From NCBI GenBank assembly GCA_000727475.1, contig KL647291.1, forward strand, positions 4,660,828 to 4,724,827: 64,000 nt of DNA, read 5' to 3'. A model generated the notes under the pieces. That model had not been told where the DNA came from. It saw only the letters and a program-made list of their open reading frames with translations, and made no database searches. A program made the position numbers and the translations under genes. Source of the stretch: Sarcocystis neurona. Taxonomy: Eukaryota > Apicomplexa > Conoidasida > Eucoccidiorida > Sarcocystidae. Each line of letters starts with the position of its first letter. Positions within the stretch are counted from its first letter, which is position 1. Positions 24,701-36,400 of this stretch are shown piece by piece.

Positions 24701-24712
24701 CGCATGCGCTGA
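15641..24712 (+). CDS. Large low-complexity protein gene, N-terminus not resolved
   Basis: Three blocks join in phase: 15641-15736, 16172-16229 and 17200-24712 (TGA at 24710-24712), giving 2,554 residues after the first partial codon. The small exons read GELLTLLEDTEEYVGPWAP and VIYGLEENVEKTLQVCGEP. The large block opens with CSDVCPLCATALAEGASAEP, and its first in-frame ATG is at 17303. The body alternates poly-Ser, poly-Gln, poly-Ala and Pro/Ala runs as the CAG/CTG repeat shifts phase. The last 500 residues are more complex, acidic and Arg-rich, including EEGEEDWADGSFELVEPP, and end near KSPSYMFTQASTLQQLLAL. No domain recognised. Because triplet repeats lack stops, parts of the 7.5-kb frame may be stop-free introns: CTG blocks at 17.9-18.37, 19.18-19.64 and 22.03-22.23 kb are suspect. 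The exact model is uncertain; a gene ending near 24.7 kb is likely. Confidence 0.5.
16172..16229 (+). CDS. Candidate second exon of the large gene
   Basis: It follows the acceptor CATTATTCAG and ends before GTGACC, a donor also used in the EIPR1-like gene of this window. It encodes VIYGLEENVEKTLQVCGEP. It enters in the phase left by 15736 and leaves in the phase required at 17200, where a CTG-rich tract ends in CAG. Confidence 0.35.
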
Positions 24713-27198
24713 GCAGGCAATTCAATCACACATGCGTAATATATGTATATATATCTACACGTACGCCTGGAGATTTATGCACGTATTAATATATATATAT
24801 ATATACGTATATGTGCACCTATATATATATATATGTCTACATATGTGTACTTACACCTGGAGATTTATACATATATATATATATATATATATAGCAGTGG
24901 CGTACGTAGGATCAGACCTAAGGACATACATACGTTTGTACACGCGTACATACGTATGTATATAAATATGTACATACATACATGTATATCCATATATATA
25001 CGTATATATGGAACTGCAGCAAGGGAGCACGCAGGGTCACAAACCAGTCATACCATATGTATATAAATATACATCCGTGGCATATGTATAAGTACACCTA
25101 TATGTATATATGTGTGCAATAATGGCATACGCGGGGCCAGACCTATGAATACGTGTATATATGTATATGTATATGTATGCACCTACGTGTGTACAAATAC
25201 GGTGGTGGACGCGTGCGTCAAGTATCCTTTGACGAGTGTTTCTGCAGTGTTGCAATGCCTATTTGCCTCTCCTGAGTGCGAGTACACGTGTTAAACTTCC
25301 CCACGCATGTCTCTCTATATATTAGAAATCTTCCTTTTACTGTGTATGAAGCCTGTGTTGAAGAAGCAGTGTACAACTTATCCTTCTTCAGCCCCAGGTG
25401 CATAGAGGAGACTTTTGAGCGACAGTGAACCGGCGCTGACTGACGTAGCGTTTAACAGGCAGCCTGCGTTCGTGTGTGCCTGCTTTGTGTCCGTAGAATT
25501 CAGACACATGCTGTAAGAAAGGCAAAGACTCCGCGTCTCCGCGACACGCTGATGTGTGTGGGGCTAGTACACGTATCTCCTTATCTGAAAAAAAAAATTC
25601 TCTTTCTTTTTTTTACCTGCGCGAACAGCCGTATCTTCAAACAGAAGGAGGAAGCCGCGCAGTAGCCACACGCAGTTTATTTTCATTTGGCCAGCAGCAG
25701 ACTTCCTCTTCCAGGGAGGAAGAAGGCTCTTGCTGGTGTGCCTTTGCTGTTGCTGCAACTCCTCGTCTTCGGTCACTCGCGACTCTGACCTCCCCCGGCG
25801 GGTGCTGAGTGTGTGCTGCTGCTGCTGTTGCTGCAGCTTCTTGTTTGATTTCTTCCCTGTGCTGTGGGAGATTCTTCTTCTTTGCTGTCGGCGGTCGCGG
25901 GTCTTTTTCGCTATTGCGGGTGCTGCTGGTGTTGCTGCGTCTACGCCTTCTCGCGTTTCGCGCCACACGGCCGTTCTCGGTGTAGCGTCGGTGGTGGTAG
26001 AGCCTGCGCGGCGGCTGCTGTTGCTTCTCTTCAGGTGTCTGTACAGCGCCAGAGGAGCGTTTTCCCAAGGCGATGGGGGAACGAGACGCTGCTGCTGCAG
26101 CAGCATCTGCTACTTTTCTGCTCCTCGCTTGATCCCCTCTGCGTCCGACTGATGATTCCGCTCTCAAGTACTGCAGCAGCCCGCGGCCTCTCGCGCCGGC
26201 AGCAACAGCAGCAGCGTCGGCACTGGCAACGACAGCGACGAGACAAGCAACGACAACGCGGCAGCGCCAGCACCCATACAGCAGCTAGGGAACCAGCCGA
26301 GCCAGTCACCAGCAGTAGCCGTAGTGACACAGCAGCAGCAGCAGCAGTAGCATTTGCCACATAGCAGCAGCTGTAGCGGTAGCGAGACAGCAGCAGCAGC
26401 AGTAGCAGCAGCCACAGCAGCAGCAGCAGTAACCACAGCAGCAGCAGCAATAGCAGTAGACACACCAGCAGCAGCGGTAGCAGTAAACACAGCAGCAGCA
26501 GCAGTAGCCACGGCAGTAGCGGCAGCAGCAGCAGTAGCAGCAGCAGTAGATGTAGCCACAGCAGCAGCAGCAGTAGCCACAGCAGTAGCTGTAGGAGACC
26601 CTGCAGCAGCAGTAACAGAGCCAGTAGCAGCATGTGTGAGCCTTACCAGCGTCTCGTCTGAGTATGGGTGTCCGTGTATTCGGAGGTACGCAGACAGACA
26701 CCCTCTCGCACTGGCTAGTAGAGAAATACATGTCTTCTTTCCTCTCTACGAAGTGTCGTGCAGCCGTCACAAGTGTGTCACTGCGTCTACCTGCTTCTCT
26801 CGTGTGTGTATGCGGATATACGTGTTGCTGTACGTATGACCAGGTAGTACTGACACGTACCTACCAAGTGACGTACTCGTGCCTCGCTGGAATGAGGTTG
26901 AGGGTGCACGTGTATGCGTGTGCGTCCTTTTGCAAGTATGTGTCTGGTAGTCTCGGAGGTCACCTCATTCCCCCGGAGCCAGAAGGGTTCGTTTGTACAT
27001 CTTAGATATACAACAAGTGCACTATCTACAGAAGTACAGACACAGATATATGCGAGGCGCTGCTGCCGCTCCATGTAGGCGAGGCGACCCCCGGCGGCCG
27101 TGTGAGGTAGAGCTGTCTTATCTCGGAAGAGAGGCGCGTAGACTGAGTTGACCGCCCTGGAGTAGCTGCTGCTGCCCCCTGCGTTTTTATCTCCGCAG
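24713..27198. other. Intergenic or 5' intron region, microsatellites and trinucleotide repeats
   Basis: 24.72-25.2 kb is TATATA/TACGTA microsatellite with degenerate repeats: a CCTGGAGATTTAT motif at about 24767 and 24859, and GGCGTACGTAGGATCAGACC near 24899 echoed by GGCATACGCGGGGCCAGACC near 25125. From 25.6 to 26.64 kb there are CTG then CAG tracts open in several frames on both strands; a minus-strand frame (25637-26167) and plus-strand frames cannot be ranked. First exons of the gene visible from 27199 may lie here, since that exon starts inside a codon. 26.65-27.19 kb shows nothing distinctive. Confidence 0.45.
26375..26640 (+). repeat. GCA/GTA/ACA trinucleotide array
   Basis: About 265 bp of AGCAGCAGCAGTAGCCACAGCAGC-type sequence in which almost every triplet is GCA, with scattered GTA and ACA. 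The CAG frame is broken by TAG wherever GTA occurs. The GCA frame is open and would encode Ala with Val and Thr; the AGC frame reads Ser. Whether it is translated is unknown. Confidence 0.75.
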
Positions 27199-27406
27199 AT
27201 GTGCAGGCAGCTGTGAGCGTGGAGGACGGCGTGAGCGAGCGAGAGAGACGCAAGGCAGCGAAACGCGGATGGAGAATGAAGATTTTGCATGCAGATATTG
27301 CAGGGGATCAAAAGATGAAACTCCAAGAGGTCGTCTGTCGCTTCGCCAAAGAGGAAGAAATGCGCGCCTGGGTCGAGCGCCTCACTTTTCTCGCCCAGAA
27401 ATGGAA
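27199..27406 (+). CDS. Helical gene, first visible exon
   Basis: It is preceded by TTTTTATCTCCGCAG and followed by GTGCGT. It encodes a charged helical segment with ERERRKAAKRGWRMKILH, VVCRFAKEEEMRAWVERL and TFLAQKW, with no homopolymer. It begins two bases before a codon boundary, so at least one exon lies upstream. It ends two bases into a codon (AA), which the first base of the next exon completes to Lys. Confidence 0.6.
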
Positions 27407-30400
27407 GTGCGTTTCACCACCACATGCCTGTCGCGTCTCCCGCTCGCTGCTTCTGCTCCGTCTCCTCTCTTCAAATACACCCGCGCAGACGCACTTCCAC
27501 GGGGGCGTCTCTCGCGCTCTTCTTCTCTTAAATCAGCCGTATACACGTACTTTGTCTCTAGTCGTTCATACATATATGCATAGGTGTCGTATATACATCT
27601 ATATACGTAGGCGTAAGGGCGTCCCCCGTGCATACCTCTATGTGTGGGTGTGTTTGTGTGTGTGTAAGTTTATAACCCGCACAACGGAGGTGAGGACCCG
27701 GCTACACGTCCGTGCTTCTGTATCACATACACAGCAACATTATCTCTCGTGTAGAGTAAGTCACAGGGGTATATTTCTGCCAGACCTCACCTTGGTCTTC
27801 TCTATAGGCTTAATTACGAGCGCTCTCTGCCCGCGTTCCTCAGCATTACAGCATGAGAGGAGAAAAAGAAAGTGCTGAGATGCAGATCTGTCTGACCATC
27901 TTTTCCGGTGTAGTAATCACTGCGTACATACGTCAGCACTCTCCGCATATAGAAAGAGGCATGTATATACATATACATCCGTTCAGACAGATCGATGTTT
28001 GTGGTGTATAAAGCGAGAGAAAGACAGCGCTGGATATTTATGTACAGAGATGCATACGTTTCTGTTGGCAGCACCTGCTGCTCCGACAGCCCCGCTGCCT
28101 GTAGACGTCCACTGCATCTCTCCGTACACCTGTCTACATATACTTATATATATATGTGCATATATATATATATATACATATATGTGCGTGTCTGTACGGA
28201 CACTTAGGTGCAAGGTTGTGCGCTAGAAGATGTGTAGATTATTGCCTTTTGTGGGACCTGCTTGAAGAGACATGGTTGAGAGACGAGCAGCAACGGCAGT
28301 GTGGACGAGGGGAAATGGCCACGCAGAAGGAAACTTTTGACAGCGCAAGGACTTTGGGATGGCGTTTTTAGGGCAGGCGTGGTAGTAGAGACGCAGTTTG
28401 CAGGGGTCCTCTCTCTGTCGCTCTGACAGTCTGCCGGGCGGCTGTCAAGAGGCTGGCGAAGCAGCAGGCACACGTAACGGCTAACAGGAACGTATTCTCT
28501 ACTACTCCACACGTACATATCCACAGCCATCTCTCTATCTATATATGTATATATATGTGCGTATATTCATATGAGTATCTTTTTATACATAAGTGTGGGG
28601 TTAGAGTACGCACACACACGTGCAAGTGGTGATATATATATATGTATATATGTATATGTGTGTAGTGCGCCACAACGTACGAGGCACGGTGAAGAACAGA
28701 AGAAGTAGCTGCGTGCGGCTACCGCACGCTGTGTCTCTCGTCGGTGGTATCACGTGTATATATGTGGAGACACATACGTAGATTTGTCTGTGTGAGGACA
28801 CCCTCCTGTACACAAGATTCACCCACACATATATAAATGCGGTTGCATTACTGGGGAACGTCTGTGCTTTTCTACATGTGGTCCTAGCTGCGCGTCTCTA
28901 CTTCTATGACACTTTAATGTGGCCATGTCTTCCTACGCATATAGTTTTCGCACTGAGTTCGCTGAATATTTTCACGCAGACCTTTAACTATCCCTCTGGA
29001 AGGCGTGACCGTCTTTTCTTGCGACGCTCAAGACGTCCACGCGTGCAGTGCATACGTGTGTTCTTCCCTGGGGCAGCCGGAAGTTCACCGCACGCTGCCT
29101 CTCTGTTCCCCTTTTCCTCGTTTTTCTCTTTCTTGCTGCGAGCAGCTTTTGTTTGGGCTGCTGGCTGGCTGCGGGTTTGTTGCTGCTGCAGACTGCGCCC
29201 TTCGGTGCCGGACCTGCTGTACCGGCCGCCGTGTCAGCAGCAGCTGGAAGAGGTGTCTCGGGACGTGCGTGCTGTTGCGCTTCAGCTGCTGGCGCACAGG
29301 GTGTTCCTGAGCTGCTGCTGCGTTGTTAGAGGTTACTACCGCGTTTTTCTCTTCCGGTGTCGCCTCGCTGCGGCGGAACTTGCTGCAGAGCGCGTGTGTC
29401 GAGAGGCGCGCAGCGACGCAGCGGCGGTGACGGCAGCGGCTCGTGGGCGCGAGGGGGCGCAGCGCCTGCTGCTGCTGCTGCAGAGGAAGCTGTGGGGTTA
29501 CTTCGCGCTGCTGCAGCTGCGAGGAGAGAAGCAGCTGCTCCTGCGGGTGCAGCAGCAGCGCTTCTTTGCAGCCGTGTGCACGATCGAAAACGCGGAGCAG
29601 CGCGTGGCGGCACACGTCGTACTGTGGAGAAAGCGCATGCTGGCAGCAGTGCTGGTTGCTGCTGTCTCCAGACAGCTCGCCAAGAGCCTGCTGCTGCTGC
29701 AAACCCACGCAAGCGTTGCCGTTGCTCGACAGAAGCAGCAACACGCAGCAGCTAAGGCCCTCGTTGACGTTTTGCAGCTCACGCAGCACAGCGCCTTGCG
29801 CTCCGTTGTGGATAGGTGGCAGGCGGAGACGAGACGTATGCGCAGACGAGACGCCCTCCTCTTACGCATTCTGCAGCAACAACGAAGAAACTGCCTGCGC
29901 TGGGCGTGGCGCAGACTCCTGTTCTTCGCAGCAGCCGCCCACTTCTTCGCAGGAGCAGCAGCAGCAGCAAGTCAGCAGGAAAGAGCGCGCGTCCTCGCCT
30001 TAACGCTGCGCGCGCTGTTTTACCATCGTTGCGTCGGCGTCTTCTCTAAATTGAGAGAAGCTGTCTTTGCTGCAACCGAGCAGCAGCAGCTTGACATCTG
30101 CGCGAACTTCCAAGAGGTGAGTGAGACCCACAGCAGCACCTGCGGCAGTGTCTGTCGTCTGGTCCAAGAAGTCCCAGCCGCGGTATAACGCGAAGGGAAA
30201 AAGTACTGCTTCTCTTTCCAGCTGTCTTTCCTTGTATGGTGAGGGCGACGGAGATGAACACAGGCCGAAAGAGGATAGTGCAGGCTGAGTGTCCAAACGT
30301 ATCATCTGCACATGCGCACACACGTATAAGGGGGTCTCTTTCGTCAGAAAACATGTCTCTGCTGCGGGAAACACATGTCTCTCTTTGCCCTCATCTATTC

Positions 30401-33400
30401 GTGCACACGTATTCGTAGGCAGATATCCCAGAAAAAACGCGTAGCTGCCTACACACACATATATAAATATACATGTGGCGAGGCTGGTACCAAGGGAAGG
30501 CAGCGACATATACAAGACAGCAGCATGTCTACGGCCAACGAGACACAGCGATATATCTGCGAGGTACTCTCTCAGCAGCAGGTGTCTCTCGCCCAAGACC
30601 CACCGCGGCGACGGCAGGAACCCCCTGCAGAGATCTTGGTGCAGGATGAACGGATATCCTGGCCGCCTGCGCGGAACATCACGGCAGATGCAGAACGAAA
30701 AGTCAGGCACAGCAGAAAATAGGAAAATAGAACGCCAAGGAGACACCCCGCGTATGCACGCAAACAAATCATTACGGACACGTACATACGCGTACTTATA
30801 TATATACATGAGAAACTAGGGGAAAAGCCAAGGAAGCACCATGTGTTTGCACGCACACATATCATTACGAACACATACATACGCGTGCATATATATATTT
30901 ACATGTATATACGTAGCTGTATACGTAGACATACATTTACGCATGTGTATATGTGGGTATCTGCTACGAGCGCACGTCCAAGCAGCGCCCTGGTGCTGAA
31001 ACGTTGCTGCTGTAGCAACGCAGCACCGTCCTTCGTAGAAGCATGTGTACCTTTTGTTCCTCTTCTTAACACACTCGGATGTGGTGCTACAGATTATTGA
31101 CCTGCGGTCCGCCCGAGTGCGGCCCCGCTGCAACCGCGCACGCCAGTGCTGCTCCTGCTGTTTGCTGCTGTCGCTGCTGCGGTTGCTACTGGGACGGCCA
31201 CTCCTGCTGCTGCTGCTCCTTTGCGTTGCTCACCTGCTCCTGCTTAAGAGTGCCAGGAGTGTTCTACGTGGTGCTGCTTTGCTGCTGGGGCTGGTGCGGC
31301 TTTGCTCACTGCACTTGCTACGAAGGCTGTTTCGGCACGACTGTTGCTGCTGCCGTTGCTTTGCTGACTACGGCGGCTGCTGCAGTTGCTTCGCTGCTGC
31401 GTTTTCCGCGGGGTTTGCGCAGGTGAACGCGCGACTGCGGGCTTCCTTTGCGGTCGTGCCTACCCACCGGGGACTGCTCCTGCTGGCAGCCGTGCAGAAG
31501 CAGCAGGAGCATCGGCTGCTGCTGTCTGCCTTTGCGCTGTGGAAGCAACTCGCCTGCAGCAGAAGCAAAAGAGAAGTGGCGGCACGGTGTTTCGTCAGCT
31601 TCTACACTCGCAAGGTCAACAGCCTTCTGCTGCAAACCTTGCTACGCCTGCTGCACTGGAGCTGCTGCTCTACCAAACGCACAGGCAAACGGGTAACACA
31701 TGAACACAAAATTGCAGAAGCAACTTTTGCAGCACCCCTTCGTGCATCTCCCTGTCCGCAAACGCTGCTGCTGCCGCTTCTCCTCTTGCCTACACCCATG
31801 CTTCTTGAGACGCATTTGCTACCGCAGCTCCTGTCGCCTACATATGTACATATATATATATATATACGTATGCATGGAAAGACCCTGAGTGCTCCGGATG
31901 GTCGTGGAGATCTGCTTCCGAGAGACTGCTGCTGCTGTCTTTGCTGGCTTGCATGAGTCAACAGCTACTGGTGGCAGCAAGCACCGCTGGTCACACCTGC
32001 GTAGTGGTTGCCCTGTCGTGTACGTCAACGCTCGGTCGTACGTACTACGGAAAGAACTCTCCAGCCGCAGGGAGGCAGCAGAGGCAGCAGTGCGGCCGTG
32101 TATATGTACGTGGCACAGAGACATACACAGCGAACGTATGCGCAGAGAAGCAATAACGGCAATAGAGCCAGTCCGTAGTGCGTCTCTGAGCGCAGAAAAG
32201 CACCGCGACGCCACGAGAAGGACTGGGCCTGCCTGATATCCCTGGGCAGATGAAACAGGGTAGGAAGGAAGCGTCGCAGTTTTACGTGAAAAGACATCTA
32301 TAGGGGAAAGAACGTGGGGTAGCGCTAGCGGCCGAGATGGCTTGATTCTTGTGGAAGAAGTGTGCTTGCACCGGAAAGACGCGCATGCAGAGGAATTTGT
32401 CTCTGAAGTTTTTACGTCGTGGAAAGTCTTAACTAAGACGACCGCATGTCTGTGACGGAAAGAAAGCAGAAGAAGCTGCAGCAGGGGGGGCGGCTGATGC
32501 TGCTGCTGTACTTGTGTGGCAGTTTTAACGAGTGGGTCTGCCCAACCGCGCAGCGCCACTTGCTGCTGCTGATGCGGCGGCTGCTGCGTCTGGGGTCCTA
32601 CAGCTTCCTTTGCTGCAGCGAGTACTGTTCCCTACTGCTGCTGCGGCCGCCGCACCGGCAGGACCGCAGTGCGTCTTGGGATGCGCGCTGCTTTTGCCGT
32701 CGTTGCGCGCCTGCTGCGATCTGTGCGAGGCAGTCCATCGCTACTACTTTGCGGGTACTGCTACGAATATTCCGGTTTGAGTGTGTGGACTGCTTGTTCT
32801 CCTCCCTGCTGCAGCGAGCGGCAGCCGCTCTCTTGGCAGCAGCGATCAACCGCATCGAGCTGCCGCTGGTTGCTGCTGCCTGGCGCAAGCTTCTCGGAGG
32901 CACCGTTGGCATGCTGCGGCACGGCCGTCTTTTCAGAGGACTCCTGCTGCTTAATCGTCTTCGGTAGGCTCTTCTGCTCTCATCCGCTGCGTTTTTCCTG
33001 CTTCTCTTTCGTACGCTGCGGCGACGGAGCGGCAGCACTGTGGTGCGTTCATCAGCAGGAGCAGCGCTAGAGAGCTAACCAGAGAAGCAGCAGCACCAGC
33101 TAGAGAGGTGAACAGAGTCGCAATGGCACCGGCTCGAGGAATAGCCAGAGAGGCAGCAGCAGCGGCGGGTGTAAAGAAAGTCATCACGGCTCTAAGAGCA
33201 GGCAGGACCCAGCAACAGCGGCTAATAAGTGGAGCCGACAGCAACCGCCGCGGCACATGGGCGCCATGGAGCGGCGCAGCAGCGTTCAGAGTGGAGGAGG
33301 AGGGGAACGGAAGAGGAGCAGCTCACCAGGACTGGCGGAGTAGTAGAGCGAACAGCGTCACTTATACGCGTCAGTAGTTCAACTCGGATAGGAGCCTGCA

Positions 33401-36400
33401 ACCTGCAGAAAGTGACCCGAGCCTTACGCGCCCCTGTTTTCTCTCTGGCGGATCTACACATGAGAAGGAAGCACACTGTCTGCGTCAGCTGCTACGTCCT
33501 GCGGCGTGCCGCCTCACATGCTGCCGCGACTGCTTGATGTGTGTGCTGCTGCTGACCTGCCGCTGCTCCTGTTTCTGTTATTCCTGCTGTCGCTGCGGGT
33601 CCTGACACGCCAGCTGCTTCTTCGACTGCCGTTCGACGTACGGCTGCGCTGCTGACGCGTGCTCTTTTTACTTTGGTGTAAGTCCTCCTCCTTCTCCTAT
33701 GCCTGCCGTTGCTGCCACCGCTCGTGGCAAGACGGGGATGTGCCACACTCCCGAGTATAAACAGCCAGGTGGATACGCTTTCTCCGTTCCTTTCTCCTGC
33801 GTACGTCCACACGCACGCGATCACATGCGTGACAGCTGGCTCTCCGCATGCGAAGCCAGGGTGTATCACGTTTGCCCACAGGCTTTGATCGAGACGGTCT
33901 TAGGAGAGAAACGAGTGTGGGACAGGCTTTTCGCATCAGCCGTTCCACGAACAAAAAAGAGCCAGAAGAAGAGGAAAACTCATGCTGTGAGAAGAGAGCT
34001 GCTGTGTGCGTGTACCTCTGCTTGTTTCCCGCAGACTGAGCCGACTGCAATTGTTCTTCTTGCAGAGCCGCAGAGCAGCAGCAGGCGGCAGGGATACGAG
34101 GTGAGCAGTCAAGAACCCGCGCAGCAGCAAGAATTACACGGATGTATTTGGTTGAAACGCTGCGAAACTCTCTCTCTCCGGCTCTAGAAATTCTCGTGGC
34201 TCTGTTTGTGACGGCGTTTGCTGAGGACCCTGCACCACCCCGCTGTAGAACCTGAACTCATCTGTGTTCGTCTAAATATATATATATATATGTGCGTATA
34301 CGCAGAGGAAGGCGACTGCCCTCCATGTTTTTCATAAAGCTTCCCAAATACACACACACATATGTGTGTGTATGTGTTCATGTAGATAAACGCAGACGGA
34401 TAGAGGACCAGATATATATACGTTCCCTCGGGTCCCCTGCGAGTTTTTTTCCCGCTGCTGCTGCTGCTGCTACTGCCACTGCATCTGCTATTGCTTCCAC
34501 CGGTGCGGTTGCTGCCGTTCCTCTGGTCGTTGGTCCTGCTGCCGCTCTCGGATTGGTGGCTCCTTTTGCCCTTCTTCGTTTTTGAGCAGCTGTTTCGATG
34601 TGGCTCTTGTAGACCGCGTGCTGCTGTTTCTTTGTCCTTCAGAATTTTCCTTCGGCTCCAGGTGCTGCAGGGGGTGCTGTACATGCTGCAGCTGCGTATT
34701 TCAACTGCGTTGGCTGCTGCCTTACAGCAGCTGCGCAGAAACGCCTCTGCACCGGCATTTTTCTCTTCTGTTGCTCCCGCAACTGCCGCTGATGTGTCTC
34801 AGTGGAGTCCACGGCTGCAGCAGGCGGTTCGTCTGTACGAGGACGCAGAGAAGAGAAAGGCTGCTGCTGCTGCAGACTCGGTGCTGCGAAGCCGCCAGCC
34901 GCAGCTGCTGCTTCCCCCCTCCTCTTGCGCTTCTGTCACTGCTGCCGAGATGCACTCGCTTGCTGCCTCTTCGTCGACTCTCCCAAGGATGCGGCTGCCA
35001 GGGCCTACTGCGCCGCCTGCGGCAACGACCCTGCCTGCGATACAGCCCCCTGCTGCTGCTGCTGAGAACGTTCTCTTCGAATCTGCTTCCACGCGTGCAC
35101 TTTTTTACGGCACCGGCGCACACCAAGTGGCAGCCAGCACCGGGTCTGCGGGCTGGCGGAGACAGCCCGTGGTTCTGCACCAGCAACAGCAACTGGCCGC
35201 AGCAGACGCGGCGGCGGAACGTCTCCGCCGTCTCGTGGAGCAGTCAGACCACCTCACCGGAGAGCAGCAGCAACAGCAGCAAGAGGAAGAAATTCCTGCT
35301 GCTGACGCTGTAGAGGCTGCTGCGCCTCCTTGTGCTGCACGTCGCGCAGGCGTTGTTGGACACGTGGCTGCAGTCGGCAGTGCAGCTGCGCAGGACGGAA
35401 TGCAGCGGCAGCACCATGCGGAGGAGAGAAAGAAAAAAGAACAGGGAGCAGACCAAGAGCAGCACCAACACCAGGAAGAGCAACGGCCCGCTCAGCGAGA
35501 GCAGCAGATAACACCTACGGCAGAAGAGACCCCGTACCGCAGCGCTTTGTCGTGGCTCTCGGGATCAGATCGTCCAAGTCCTGCAGGAAACGCAGCAGTT
35601 TCTACTGCAGCAGCAATACCAACAGCAGGAGACGGCGTGAGGGGGCAGGCGCAGGTGGTGGACTTGTCGAGCCAGCGAGAGGTATTCTCTGCTGTTCCCG
35701 CTGCGATTCTTTCTATTCCGATGGAACCTCCCAAGCCGCACGTGCCTCTGTATTTCTCCTCTACGCTTTCTAGCTTCTCGTCTGGTGCTGCAGCTGCTGC
35801 TGCAGCAGGAGCGAGCGGGGGCCGGCGGGCCGCAGCACCCGCCTCGATAGTAGGTTTGAGAGCAGGCACAGCCGCAGAGAGGAGGCGATCAGCAGCACCC
35901 ACAGCTGTTGCAGAGGGAGCAAGGAAGAAAGAGGGGCGGCGGGGAGTGTCTTCGGCTGCTGATGCATGTACGTGGGAGTATGATTTCTCTTCGGATGGGA
36001 CTGAGGCACTGCCGCACAGCACCTTCAGCAGCCCGCGATCGTCGCTTCACCGCGAGCGTGAGCTACAATTTTCTACTGCTGCTGCAGCAGCTGCAGCTCC
36101 TGCGTCTTTTGATACTCCTTCGTCTCGCGGGGGGATCTCCAGGCAGCGGCAGCAACAGCAGCACGACATCCCGCTCTTTTTTCTGAATGCTACCACAGCA
36201 CCTCCTATGCGTCGTTTCCTGGCCCCCCCTGCAACCATCCTCGGCAGCACCAGCAGCAGCAGCCGCGAAGTAGGAGTAGAGCAGCAGCAGCAGTTTGTTG
36301 CGCTACTCAGCGACCCCAAGATGTACGACTACTTCGAACAGCAAGACAGAGGTACGGGAAGCACCAGCATACACAGATACTGCACCTTAAAGGTAGAGAA

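Noticed and set aside
27199..27406. PH-domain gene call for this exon
   Set aside because: The helix with Glu-Met-Arg-Ala-Trp resembles the end of a PH domain, but no preceding strands were found, and the exon joins in phase to the Trp-rich helical gene.
28878..29191. Extension of the helical exon upstream to 28878 as a gene start
   Set aside because: This part is C/T-rich, ends in a CTG tract and CAG acceptor, and the acceptor is in phase with the exon at 27199, so it is read as intron.
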